Positions 1 through 8,641 of a DNA stretch of 64,000 nt are shown piece after piece. The notes under the pieces were generated by a model. The model was not told the DNA's origin, ran no database searches, and saw only the letters and a list, made by a program, of their open reading frames with translations. Within the stretch, counting starts at the first letter, position 1. Each line of letters starts with the position of its first letter. Both the position numbers and the translations under genes were made by a program. This DNA comes from Collinsella aerofaciens (GTDB lineage: Bacteria; Actinomycetota; Coriobacteriia; Coriobacteriales; Coriobacteriaceae): contig RQAP01000032.1 of assembly GCA_008671135.1 (NCBI GenBank), forward strand, positions 1-64,000, read 5' to 3'.

Positions 1-172
1 GACCTCAGGTGGACGTCCATCCCGAACGCGGTAGAATACTTTGGCATGGGAGCCTCCCAACCTCGTTGCGGCGCGGCTGCGCCTATGGCACTTCGACATC
101 ATTGTCGCAGCCCCGACCCGCGGTCACGAGCGGGGGCTCCTATCTTTTCAGTGCCCTCGGATTGGGTCATAG

Positions 173-844
173 TGTCTGTCTAAGCTCGGTATCGATCGCG
201 GTATTTGCAAGAGTATGATCTCGTGTGGTCTGCCACTCGGTTTTCAATCGGCTGCCTATTCGATCTCGAACGTGCTGATCCAGGTGTCGGTTAATTCGTT
301 TGGCGCCGATGTCACGACTGCTTGGGGTCTATCTGGGCGCCTGGATGGCATTATCTGGATGGTGACCGAGGCGCTCGGCGTATCGATCACTACGTTCTCG
401 GCGCAGAACTTTGGCGCGCGCAACTACGAGCGCATGCGCAAGGGCTACCATACGTCGCTCGTGCTGTCGTTTATGCTCATTGGTGGCCTGTCTGCCGTGC
501 TGCTGGTGTTCTCGGGCCCGCTGTCGCGTTTGTTTGTCGACGATGCTTCGATTTCGGCGTACACCACGACTATCCTCCATTTCATTGCGCCGTTCTATGC
601 GATTTTCTCGATTATCGAGAACGCCTCGGGTTCCATCCGCGGCGCCGGCGTGAGTTTGCAGCCTATGATGCTCACCATCTTTGGCACCGTTGTCTTGAGG
701 GTGATCTGGGTGTTTGCGATCATGCCCTTCGATCCGTCGCTCGAGCATCTACTGCTGGTTTACCCCGTAACCTGGCTCATCACCGCAACCATGTTCACCA
801 TCTACCACCACAGCGGCAACTGGCTAGGTCGCGCCACCGCCTAG
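173..844 (+). pseudogene. MATE-family efflux transporter, C-terminal half only
   Basis: The reading frame encodes the second half of a multidrug/Na+ antiporter of the MATE family. It has membrane-spanning stretches and the typical GLPLGFQS, SAQNFGARN and IRGAG segments; a complete family member has about 450 residues. MATE-like sequence runs back to about base 173, where an in-frame TAG (170-172) interrupts it. None of the three forward frames in 1-170 gives a recognisable MATE N-terminal half. The first ATG (215) would give only 209 residues, about half a transporter with no N-lobe, so function is unlikely. It is either a truncated relic or the end of a gene broken by a rearrangement at the window edge. 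Confidence 0.6.
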
Positions 845-865
845 CTCATCCGTCAGATACCCCTG

Positions 866-942
866 ATAAGTTGCGGTGAAATAGTTCCTGAAAAGCCCTT
901 GCGGACCGTCAAACAAGTACTATTCCACCGCAACTTCCTTAT
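866..942. repeat. Palindromic repeat, copy 1 (imperfect arms)
   Basis: The left arm ATAAGTTGCGGTGAAATAG (866-884) is matched by an inverted right arm ending at 942, with a mismatch and a two-base insertion. The same arm sequence recurs as a perfect inverted repeat at 34980-35052. The element lies between the MATE relic and the cobO pseudogene and has no T-run, so it does not look like a plain terminator. Confidence 0.7.
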
Positions 943-973
943 GAGCTGTAGGTGTTGGCGGAAAACGAATCAA

Positions 974-1459
974 TTAGTATTCGATGCCTTGGCGGGCTAG
1001 GAGGCCTTCGTCGAAGTAGTGTTTGATGGGACGCATTTCGGTGACTAAGTCCGCGAGGTCGGCCAACGGCAGCAGCCCGCGGCCGGTGAGCACGAGTTCC
1101 GTGGTGGCGGGCTTTATCGCGATCAGCGCTTCGACATCCTCGCGTGTCACGAAGCCGCGGCGCATGGCCTCGCCGAGTTCGTCCAAAATCAGAACGTCGA
1201 CCTGTGATATCTGCTCGCATGCGAGCTCCATGATCTGTGCGGCGCAAGCCTCGGGCGTGTCGCGGTCAGCTTGTACGATGCGCAGCCCCAGGCGCGGCGC
1301 GGCATCGTGTTCGGCGCAGTGCAGTTTCTTGGCAAACTGCAGCCTAAGAACGTCGAGCCCGTAGCCCGTCGCGCGCAGCGCGAGCCCCAGCGCAGCCGTC
1401 GTCTTGCCCTTGCCGTCGCCTGTATAGATTTGAACCTTGCCGACTTACAGTGATGCCAT
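974..1459 (-). pseudogene. cobO: Cob(I)alamin adenosyltransferase (CobO/BtuR type), stop at codon 5
   Basis: The minus frame encodes a CobO-type corrinoid adenosyltransferase, which attaches the 5'-deoxyadenosyl group to cob(I)alamin. The P-loop GDGKGKTTAA follows a short N-terminal strand, the Walker B region reads VLILDELGEA, and the C-terminus is complete. A good ribosome site (AAAGGACAGAG) precedes ATG at 1459, but codon 5 is TAA (1445-1447). No ATG, GTG or TTG occurs in frame between that stop and the P-loop. The next in-frame ATG (1231) would remove the whole nucleotide-binding half. The gene is therefore broken unless the stop is a sequencing error or is read through. A second, intact cobO begins at 63665. 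Confidence 0.8.
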
Positions 1460-1536
1460 CTCTGTCCTTTCGTGCCCGGCGTCGGTTTATCGCCGTCCGG
1501 GTTGGGTATTCTAGAAAGCATTATCAACCCCAGTAG

Positions 1537-3444
1537 ATGGAGTTCAAGCAGATGGAGATGGATGACAACAAACGTAGACGGAATATGATTCTCTACGTGC
1601 TCATCGCCTTCGTCGTCTACCTCGTGCTCTCGACCGTTCTGTTTCCCAACATCGGTCACACGCAGCAGATTACGAAGACCGATTACTCGACGTTTGTCAA
1701 AGCGCTCGATAAGAAGAGCGTCGACAAGGTCGAGTACAACACGGACGATTACTCGATTTATTACACCAAGAAGGGCGAGGACGAGAACATCGCCTACAAG
1801 ACGACCGGTGTGCCGAATGACGCGGGCTTTACCGATCGCGTGCTTGAGTCTGGCGCTTCGCTGGAGTCGGTCGTTCCCGATAAAAACTCGGGTTTGATGA
1901 CCTACTACCTGCTCACACTCATTCTTCCCATGGCGATTTTCTTCCTCATCGGTTGGTGGCTCAACCGCCGCATGAAGAAGGCTATGGGCGATGACGGCCC
2001 GTCGATGAACTTTGGCGGCGGCGGTTTTGGCGGCGGCGGACTGGGTAAGTCCGGCGCGCGCGTGATCGCCTCCAAGGACGTGGGCGTGACCTTTAAGGAC
2101 GTCGCCGGTCAGGAAGAGGCCAAGGAGTCTCTCAAGGAGGTCGTCGACTTTCTGGAGAAGCCGCAGCGCTACGAGGAGATCGGCGCCAAGCTGCCGCGTG
2201 GTGCTCTCCTTGTTGGCCCTCCGGGTACCGGTAAGACCCTGCTTGCCAAGGCTGTTGCCGGCGAGGCCGGTGTTCCGTTCTTTAGCATTTCGGGCTCTGA
2301 GTTCGTTGAGATGTTTGTCGGTCGCGGCGCTGCTAAGGTTCGTGACCTGTTTAAGCAGGCCAAGGAAAAGGCACCGTGTATCGTCTTTATCGATGAGATC
2401 GATACCATCGGTAAGAAGCGCGATGGCGGCGGCTTTAGCGGCAACGACGAGCGCGAGCAGACGCTCAATCAGTTGCTGACCGAGATGGATGGCTTCGATA
2501 ACCACAAGGGTATCGTTGTCCTTGCCGCAACCAACCGCCCCGACAGTCTCGATCCCGCTCTACTGCGCCCCGGTCGTTTTGACCGCCGCATCCCCGTCGA
2601 GCTGCCCGATCTGACCGGCCGCAAGAACATCCTCGAGCTGCATGCCAAGAGCGTGAAGACCGAGCCGCCGATCGACCTGACCGCGATTGCCCGCGCCACG
2701 CCCGGTGCCTCGGGCGCCGACCTGGCCAATATCATCAACGAGGGCGCCCTGCGCGCCGTTCGCGAGGGTCGCAAGCGTGCAACCCAGGACGACTTCGAGG
2801 AGTCGGTGGAGGTCGTCATTGCCGGCCAACAGCGTAAGTCCACGGTGCTGTCCGACCACGAGAAGCAGGTCGTTTCTTATCACGAGATCGGCCATGCCAT
2901 CGTTGCCGCTCGCCAGAAGGGCTCTGCGCCGGTCACGAAGATCACCATCGTGCCGCGCACGAGCGGTGCTCTTGGTTATACCATGCAGGTCGAGGAGGAC
3001 GAGCGCTTCCTGACGACGCGCCAGGAGGTCTTGGACAAGCTCGCTGTCTATTGCGGTGGCCGCGCAGCCGAGGAGCTCATCTTTGGAGAGATGACGACCG
3101 GCGCCGCCAACGACATCGAGCAGGCCACCAAGCTCGCCCGTAATATGGTGACGCGCTTTGGTATGTCCGACGAGTTTGGCATGATGGCGCTCGGTACCGT
3201 GCAGAACGCGTATCTCAATCAGGACACGTCGCTCACCTGCGCCCCCGGTACGGCCGAGCGCGTGGACGCGATTGTCGCCAAGCTGATCGAGGATGCGCAC
3301 GACCGCGCTTTGCAGATTCTGAAGGAGAACAAGTTTAAGCTCCACGAGCTGGCTCGTTATCTGTATAAGAAGGAGACCATCACGGGCGAGGAGTTCATGA
3401 ACCTCCTCACGCGCGAGAATCCGCTGATGCCCAAGCAGCAGTAA
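1537..3444 (+). CDS. ftsH: ATP-dependent zinc metalloprotease FtsH
   Basis: FtsH is a membrane-anchored AAA+ protease that extracts and degrades membrane and regulatory proteins. The 635-residue product has a transmembrane helix near residues 17-36, an extracytoplasmic domain, a second helix near 120-140 and a Gly-rich linker. The AAA module has Walker A GPPGTGKT (about 228-235), Walker B CIVFIDEID and the second region of homology ending RPGRFDRR. The peptidase zinc site is HEIGH (about 449-453), where most family members have HEAGH; both fit HExxH. The start is uncertain: ATG codons at 1537, 1552 and 1558 are all in frame, and 1558 (MDDNKRRR) is plausible. A strong terminator follows at 3471-3508, so the gene appears monocistronic. 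Confidence 0.96.
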   Translation: MEFKQMEMDDNKRRRNMILYVLIAFVVYLVLSTVLFPNIGHTQQITKTDYSTFVKALDKKSVDKVEYNTDDYSIYYTKKGEDENIAYKTTGVPNDAGFTDRVLESGASLESVVPDKNSGLMTYYLLTLILPMAIFFLIGWWLNRRMKKAMGDDGPSMNFGGGGFGGGGLGKSGARVIASKDVGVTFKDVAGQEEAKESLKEVVDFLEKPQRYEEIGAKLPRGALLVGPPGTGKTLLAKAVAGEAGVPFFSISGSEFVEMFVGRGAAKVRDLFKQAKEKAPCIVFIDEIDTIGKKRDGGGFSGNDEREQTLNQLLTEMDGFDNHKGIVVLAATNRPDSLDPALLRPGRFDRRIPVELPDLTGRKNILELHAKSVKTEPPIDLTAIARATPGASGADLANIINEGALRAVREGRKRATQDDFEESVEVVIAGQQRKSTVLSDHEKQVVSYHEIGHAIVAARQKGSAPVTKITIVPRTSGALGYTMQVEEDERFLTTRQEVLDKLAVYCGGRAAEELIFGEMTTGAANDIEQATKLARNMVTRFGMSDEFGMMALGTVQNAYLNQDTSLTCAPGTAERVDAIVAKLIEDAHDRALQILKENKFKLHELARYLYKKETITGEEFMNLLTRENPLMPKQQ

Positions 3445-3470
3445 AGCCGCGGCCGAGCCAGTAAACGCCG

Positions 3471-3508
3471 ACGCCCCATTTGAGCAGCTTTCTCAAATGG
3501 GGCGTTTT
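3471..3508 (+). terminator. Rho-independent terminator of ftsH
   Basis: The stem CGCCCCATTTGAG pairs with CTCAAATGGGGCG and is followed by TTTT. It sits 27 bases after the ftsH stop codon. Confidence 0.9.
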
Positions 3509-3525
3509 GCTTGAGAGGGATGGAA

Positions 3526-3981
3526 ATGAAGATCGTGGTGAGCGCCTGCTTGATGGGCGAGAGCTGCAAGTATAACGGGCTAGACAACTACCATCGCGAG
3601 TTGGTCGAGGCCTGCGAGCGTACAGGGACCGAGGTCCTCTTGGTGTGCCCTGAGGTCTTTGGGGGCCTGCCCACGCCGCGCAAGCCGTCCGAGATTGTGA
3701 ACGGAGAGGTTCGTACCTGCGAGGGCATATCGGTCGATCGCGAATTTCGCCTGGGTGCCCAACGAGCGCTCGATATGTGCGAGCAGGCGGGCGGGCCGGA
3801 AGAGATCGCCGCGTGCATCCTGCAGGACCGTAGTCCCTCGTGCGGCGCGGGTCGCATCTACGACGGAACATTCAGCGGCACCCTTACGGCGGGCAACGGC
3901 GTCTTCGTTGATTTACTGCTCCGCCACGGTTATCGCGTGATCCCGGCTAGCGAGTTCGACCCCAGCATGCTGGAGCAATAA
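3526..3981 (+). CDS. DUF523 family protein
   Basis: This 151-residue protein belongs to the DUF523 family of small, Cys-rich bacterial proteins of unsettled function. Visible family features are the N-terminal VVSACLMGE..KYNG segment, the CPEVFGGLPTPR motif and a late DRSPSCG motif. The conserved cysteines could bind a metal or an Fe-S cluster, which is an inference. ATG 3526 is chosen because GAGAGGG lies six bases upstream; ATG 3520 and TTG 3511 are in-frame alternatives. It lies between the ftsH terminator and a bidirectional terminator shared with the convergent dehydrogenase gene. Confidence 0.85.
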   Translation: MKIVVSACLMGESCKYNGLDNYHRELVEACERTGTEVLLVCPEVFGGLPTPRKPSEIVNGEVRTCEGISVDREFRLGAQRALDMCEQAGGPEEIAACILQDRSPSCGAGRIYDGTFSGTLTAGNGVFVDLLLRHGYRVIPASEFDPSMLEQ

Positions 3982-4020
3982 AAAACCACCACAAAGGTGC
4001 TGCTCCCTTGTGGTGGTTTT
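3982..4020. terminator. Bidirectional terminator, repeat family member 1
   Basis: A hairpin with arms AAAACCACCACAAAGG and CCCTTGTGGTGGTTTT has an A-run on the left and a T-run on the right. It can end transcription of both convergent neighbours. Nearly the same arms form the hairpin at 11623-11664. Confidence 0.88.
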
Positions 4021-4029
4021 GGCCTGGGT

Positions 4030-5112
4030 CTAGAGCGTGTGGCCGTAGGCGTTGGCGGCCTTGATGGCGGCGGCGAATTTTTCGTCGGTGAAGGGTTCCG
4101 GGTTGCCTTGCTTCCACTCGTTGGTGGCGTGCGCGTGCTCGCACAGGGCAGGGATATCGGTCTCGGAAAGCCCGACCTGCTCAAGCGTTACGGGCAGCCC
4201 CATCTGCTTGTTGAAGTCAGCATAGCGCTTAAGGTTCTCGGTGTCGCCCGTGTAGGCGAACAACACCAGCACGCCCAGGCTTACGACTTCGCCGTGCAGG
4301 TAGGTGCCCTCACGCGGAATGCTGCAGGTGGCGTTGTAGAACGCGTGCGCCACGCTCGAGTTGTAGTAGTAATCGTTCTGGTTGGTCAGGTTCGAGACAT
4401 AGCCCGTGTTGACCACGATGTCGAGCGCGATCTGCTTGACGGCCTCGCTCGACAGATTCTGACGAACGTCCTCAAGACCCTGAACACCGTAGGTAAACAG
4501 CGGCTCGGAACAGGTGTGGGCAAGAGCCAGGCCAAGGCCGGCGGTGTGCTCCAGGTCGCCGGCGCTCGTGGCGTACTCGACTTCGGGCTGCTTGGACAGG
4601 GCGTCGCCCACGCCGGCCCAGAAGTACTCCGCCGGAGCCTCGGCGATGATCTTGGGATTGATGAAGATGTGCGCCGGTCGGTTGGGGTACGAATAGCCCT
4701 CGAGCGATCCATCGTCGTTGTAGACGACGGCAATGGCGGTCGCGGCGGAACAGTTAGAGCAAATCGTCGGCACCGTAAAGACAATCTTCTTGAGCTCGAT
4801 TGCCGCTGTCTTGACGGTGTCGAGTGCCTTGCCGCCGCCACAGGCGATAAGCACGTCTGCCTGCTGGCAAGCGGGGGAGTTCACGACCTTGGCGATATTG
4901 GCGCGCGTACTGTTGGTGCCGTAGACGCGCGTCTCCAGAATCTCGACGTCGGTACCTTCAAGCGCCGCCTCGATGCCCGGCAGCGCCGCAGCTAGGGCTC
5001 GCTTGCCACCAATGATGGCGACTTTCTTCGCGCCGTACTCCGCCAGTGCGGCGGGCAGCTCGGTAAAGCAATCCTCGCCGACGGTGTAGTCGCTCATTCC
5101 GATTGTGCGCAT
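4030..5112 (-). CDS. Iron-containing alcohol dehydrogenase, glycerol-dehydrogenase type
   Basis: The 360-residue protein belongs to the iron/zinc-dependent alcohol dehydrogenase superfamily and most resembles glycerol dehydrogenase (glycerol + NAD+ to dihydroxyacetone). The NAD-binding GGGKALDTVK motif lies near residues 91-100, followed by the TICSNCSAAT segment typical of GldA-like proteins. Candidate metal ligands are an Asp in GVGDALSK and two late histidines (SVAHAFYN, TYLHGEVV). AGAAGG lies five bases before ATG 5112. It appears monocistronic and convergent with the DUF523 gene. The real substrate could be another short polyol or alcohol. Confidence 0.82.
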   Translation of the reverse strand: MRTIGMSDYTVGEDCFTELPAALAEYGAKKVAIIGGKRALAAALPGIEAALEGTDVEILETRVYGTNSTRANIAKVVNSPACQQADVLIACGGGKALDTVKTAAIELKKIVFTVPTICSNCSAATAIAVVYNDDGSLEGYSYPNRPAHIFINPKIIAEAPAEYFWAGVGDALSKQPEVEYATSAGDLEHTAGLGLALAHTCSEPLFTYGVQGLEDVRQNLSSEAVKQIALDIVVNTGYVSNLTNQNDYYYNSSVAHAFYNATCSIPREGTYLHGEVVSLGVLVLFAYTGDTENLKRYADFNKQMGLPVTLEQVGLSETDIPALCEHAHATNEWKQGNPEPFTDEKFAAAIKAANAYGHTL

Positions 5113-5228
5113 GGCAGCCTTCTTTCGTTAGTTAAAGTGCTTTCAGGTATTTTGCTCCTAGAGAAGGCTAACGACCACGAGAAATTTCTTACGTATGAAA
5201 CCAGTGTTGAGGGTTTTTCGCCGGCGCG

Positions 5229-5249
5229 GAACGTGCTAGCATACTCCGC
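5229..5249 (+). promoter_or_regulatory. Candidate extended -10 promoter for the T-box/ileS transcript
   Basis: TGCTAGCAT (TGn plus the hexamer TAGCAT at 5237-5242) forms an extended -10 element just upstream of the T-box leader. No good -35 is seen at 17 bases, which is usual for extended -10 promoters. A start near 5250 would include the whole leader. Confidence 0.45.
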
Positions 5250-5556
5250 ATAAGCGTTGATGGGGACGAGTAGTCGGCCGTCCGCATGCCACAGAGAGCG
5301 GGGAGCGCTGAGAACCCGTGCATGCGACCGATGAAAATCACCCCGGAGCTGCGGTCCCAACGGACGTGCCGCGCAGGCACGTCTTAGTAGATATCGCCGA
5401 GATGGTCGTCGATACAGGCCAGCCGAGTAACGGATGCGAGCGCGCGAATACGCGGGCGAGGGCATCTAAGCTGGGTGGTTAAACGAAGAGCTTTTGCGGG
5501 CATACAGCCCGTTTTTGTGGCGCTTCGTCCCAGCTTGTAGGGACGGGCGCTTTTTT
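5250..5556 (+). promoter_or_regulatory. T-box leader (Ile) upstream of ileS
   Basis: The roughly 300-base leader has the layout of a tRNA-sensing T-box riboswitch. A stem I region (about 5255-5400) holds the context GAAAATCACCCCGGAGC, where ATC at 5337-5339 reads as an Ile specifier codon. A T-box-like core CTGGGTGGTTAAACGAAG occurs at 5471-5488. The competing terminator hairpin at 5520-5556 has stem TCGTCCC/GGGACGG extended by GCGC and a run of six T. Uncharged tRNA-Ile would be expected to stabilise the antiterminator and allow ileS expression. Matching of the specifier to the downstream synthetase is the strongest support. Confidence 0.88.
5520..5556 (+). terminator. Regulatory terminator of the ileS T-box
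   Basis: A GC-rich stem (CGTCCC/GGGACG with outer GCGC pairs) is followed by TTTTTT at 5551-5556, 43 bases before the ileS start. It is the conditional terminator of the T-box. Confidence 0.85.
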
Positions 5557-5599
5557 GGTGCCCAACGGGCGTGCGCGCCCACGACATGAAAGGGGTACC

Positions 5600-8401
5600 G
5601 TGGCAAACGAGTACAAGCAGACGATGAATCTGCCCAAAACCGGTTTTCCCATGCGTGCCGGTCTTTCCAAGTCCGAGCCCAAGCGACTCAAGGACTGGCA
5701 GGACAACAAGGTCTACGAGCAGGTTCTGAAGAAGAACGAGGGTCACAAGAAGTTCGTGCTGCACGACGGCCCTCCGTACGCCAACGGCCCGATCCACATC
5801 GGCCACGCCATGAACAAGATCTCCAAGGACATGATCAACCGCTACTGGATGATGCAGGGCTATGAGGTTCCCTATGTTCCCGGTTGGGACTGCCATGGCC
5901 AGCCGATCGAGCATAAGGTCGAGGAGAAGCTCGGCACCGAGAAGTTCAACCAGACCTCCACGGCTAAGATCCGTGAGCTTTGCAATAAGTTCGCTGTCGA
6001 GAACATCGAGCTGCAGAAGGCCGGCTTCCGTCGCCTGGGCGTGCTCGGCGATTGGGACAACCCCTATCTGACGCTCTATCACCAGCATGACGCCGCCGAC
6101 ATCGAGGTTTTCAAGGCCATGTTCGACAAGGGCATGATCTATCGCGGTCACAAGCCCGTCCACTGGTGCAAGCACTGCCATACCGCACTTGCTGAGGCCG
6201 AGATTGAGTACTCCGACGAGACGAGCCCGTCCATCTTCGTGCGCTTTGAGATGACCTCCAAGCCCGTCGGCCTCGAGAACTTCGACGGCCCGGTTGACTT
6301 TATCATCTGGACGACCACGCCGTGGACCATCCCCTCCGACCAGGCAGTTTCTCTCAAGCCCGGTGCCGCCTACGTCGCCGTTGAGCACGACGGCCGCGCC
6401 GAGGTCATGCTCGAGGACCTGGCTCCCAAGTGCTGCGAGGAGTTTGGCTGGGAGTACACCCCGGTTGTGGTCGACGGCAAGCCCTATGTGGTTCCCGCCG
6501 AGACCTTCCATCACATTCACTATAAGCAGCCGATCTTTGACGGTGTTGAGGGCGTGGCACTGTTGGCCGATTACGTCGGTGTCGATGACGGTACCGGTAT
6601 CGTCCACAACTCGCCCGGTCACGGCGTCGACGACTACTTCGCCTGCCTCAAGGAGGGCATCACCGACATTTGCATGCCGGTCGATGACGACGGCAAGTTC
6701 TACACCGGCGAGGAGTTTGGCACCGGCGGCCCCTTCAGCGGCATGGATACCGACGAGGCCAACCCGCACATCATCGAGTTCCTGCGCGAGCGCGGCACCC
6801 TGGTCCTCGAGAAGAAGATCACGCACAGCTATCCGCACTGCTGGCGCTGCAAGCACCCGGTGCTCTTCCGTGCTACCGACCAGTGGTTTGTCTCGATGGA
6901 CAAGACCGGCTTGCGTGAGCAGGCTGGCAAAGAGGTCCGCGAGAACGTTAAGTGGTATCCGGCCCACGCGGCCAACCGCATCGGCGCCATGGTCGAGCAG
7001 CGTCCCGACTGGTGCATCAGCCGTCAGCGCAACTGGGGCGTGCCTATCCCCAGCTACACTTGCGCCGACTGCGGTGAGAAGGTCATGAACGACGCCACGC
7101 TCGACGCCGTCATCAAGCTCTTCCACGAGAAGGGCTCCGACGCCTGGTTCACCGACGCTCCCGAGAGCTACCTGGGCGAGGCCTGCGTCTGCCCCAAGTG
7201 CGGCGGCCATCACCTCAAGGCCGATAAGGACATCCTCGACGTGTGGTGGGACTCCGGCGTCTCCTGGAAGGCCGTCTGCGAGTATCGCCCCGAGCTGGAG
7301 TATCCGGCGGACGTGTATCTCGAGGGCTCCGACCAGCACCGCGGTTGGTTCCAGAGCTCGCTGCTCACCTCGGTGGGCGCCAACGGCCACGCTCCGTATA
7401 AGGCGGTCGTCTCGCAGGGCTTCACGCTCGACGGCCAGGGCCGCAAGATGTCCAAGTCGCTCGGCAACGTCATCGACCCCAACAAGGTCTGTGACGAGAT
7501 GGGTGCCGACATCATCCGTCTGTGGGTTGCATCTGTCGATACCAGCTCCGACGTTTCCATCGACCACGAGATCCTCGCTCGTACGTCCGATGCCTACCGT
7601 CGTTTCCGCAACACGCTGCGCTTCCTGCTCTCCGAGCTCGAGGGCCAGTTTGAGCCCGAGACCGACGGCGTCGCCTTTGCCGACCTGCTGCCGCTCGACA
7701 AGCTCATGGTTGCCCGTCTGACCCAGGTCCAGGCCGAGGTCGACGACGCCTACGCCAGCTACGAGTTCCCGCGCGCTTACCGTGCGCTCTACGACTTCGT
7801 GGTTACCGAGCTCTCCAACGTGTATCTCGACGCCCTGAAGGACCGTCTGTACTGTGAGAAGCCCGGCTCGCTCGAGCGCCGCAGCGCCCAGACCGTGCTG
7901 GCCGAGCTCTTCTCGATGCTCATGCGCGACCTTCAGCCGATCCTGTCCTACACGGTTGACGAGGCCATGGCCTATGCGCCCGCCGGCTGCGTCGATCACC
8001 AGAAGTACGCCGCGCTGCTCGATTGGTACAAGTCGCCCATCACGTTCGACGAGGCCAATGAGTTTGAGGGCGTGCTCGAGGCTTCACTCGAGTTACGTAG
8101 CGCCGTGACCAAGGCCCTTGAGGATGCCCGCTCCGCCGGTACCTTCACCAAGAGCCAGCAGGTCCGCGTCAAGGCGGTCGTTCCCGCCGAGATGTACGCG
8201 CTGCTGACCGGTGATAAGGCCGTCGACCTGGCCGAGTTCTACATCGTCTCCGATGTTGAGCTGACCCAGGGCGAGGAGCTCTCCGTTGCCATCGAGGCTG
8301 CCGAGGGCGAGTGCTGTGACCGTTGCTGGAACTACCGCACCACCGTCGGCGAGTACAACGGCCACGCTCACATCTGCGAGAGGTGTGCGAATGCCCTTTA
8401 A
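5600..8401 (+). CDS. ileS: Isoleucyl-tRNA synthetase
   Basis: This class I aminoacyl-tRNA synthetase charges tRNA-Ile. The 933-residue product has the HIGH motif near residues 65-69, the central CP1 editing domain, KMSKS near 616-620, and a C-terminal zinc finger (CCDRCW and CERC, about 905-928). The GTG at 5600 is chosen because AAAGGGG lies a few bases upstream and because any earlier in-frame start would overlap the T-box terminator. Expression is predicted to be induced by uncharged tRNA-Ile. A strong terminator follows at 8472-8510. Confidence 0.97.
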   Translation: MANEYKQTMNLPKTGFPMRAGLSKSEPKRLKDWQDNKVYEQVLKKNEGHKKFVLHDGPPYANGPIHIGHAMNKISKDMINRYWMMQGYEVPYVPGWDCHGQPIEHKVEEKLGTEKFNQTSTAKIRELCNKFAVENIELQKAGFRRLGVLGDWDNPYLTLYHQHDAADIEVFKAMFDKGMIYRGHKPVHWCKHCHTALAEAEIEYSDETSPSIFVRFEMTSKPVGLENFDGPVDFIIWTTTPWTIPSDQAVSLKPGAAYVAVEHDGRAEVMLEDLAPKCCEEFGWEYTPVVVDGKPYVVPAETFHHIHYKQPIFDGVEGVALLADYVGVDDGTGIVHNSPGHGVDDYFACLKEGITDICMPVDDDGKFYTGEEFGTGGPFSGMDTDEANPHIIEFLRERGTLVLEKKITHSYPHCWRCKHPVLFRATDQWFVSMDKTGLREQAGKEVRENVKWYPAHAANRIGAMVEQRPDWCISRQRNWGVPIPSYTCADCGEKVMNDATLDAVIKLFHEKGSDAWFTDAPESYLGEACVCPKCGGHHLKADKDILDVWWDSGVSWKAVCEYRPELEYPADVYLEGSDQHRGWFQSSLLTSVGANGHAPYKAVVSQGFTLDGQGRKMSKSLGNVIDPNKVCDEMGADIIRLWVASVDTSSDVSIDHEILARTSDAYRRFRNTLRFLLSELEGQFEPETDGVAFADLLPLDKLMVARLTQVQAEVDDAYASYEFPRAYRALYDFVVTELSNVYLDALKDRLYCEKPGSLERRSAQTVLAELFSMLMRDLQPILSYTVDEAMAYAPAGCVDHQKYAALLDWYKSPITFDEANEFEGVLEASLELRSAVTKALEDARSAGTFTKSQQVRVKAVVPAEMYALLTGDKAVDLAEFYIVSDVELTQGEELSVAIEAAEGECCDRCWNYRTTVGEYNGHAHICERCANAL

Positions 8402-8471
8402 GGCACGGTAACTCGGCATTTTAGTTATAGGTAGAATTTGGGCGCCTTCGGCCCATTTGCTCCGCTGAATA

Positions 8472-8510
8472 AAAGCGGCATTCTGTTTTTCGGAATGCCG
8501 CTTTCTTTTT
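8472..8510 (+). terminator. Rho-independent terminator of ileS
   Basis: The stem AAAGCGGCATTC pairs with GGAATGCCGCTTT and is followed by a T-rich run. The rest of the 240-base gap before lspA (8511-8641) holds no gene or motif that I can support. Confidence 0.9.
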
Positions 8511-8641
8511 ATGCTGGTTATTTCGCTTGTGTTGGTGGATATGTCGTGCGCTCTGCATGTGGCAATATAAGATGGTTAATTGCGTTAAACGGAATTCGAT
8601 GTTCTTGAGGGTAGGGGATTTCTTTGGGTCGTGCTGGGGAT

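Noticed and set aside
866..942. Possibility that the palindrome is a terminator for the MATE relic
   Set aside because: The arms lack a following T-run and match a repeat 34 kb away, so a repeat element is the better description.
1189..2505. 438-codon minus-strand open frame spanning the cobO start and part of ftsH
   Set aside because: It is antisense to FtsH, with no domain. The real minus-strand gene in part of this region is cobO in another frame.
5384..7999. 871-codon open frame on the minus strand opposite ileS
   Set aside because: It is the antisense of a clear IleRS with all motifs. Long antisense frames arise from the GC-rich codon bias, and the translation is a Val/Gly/Asp/Leu-rich sequence with no domain.
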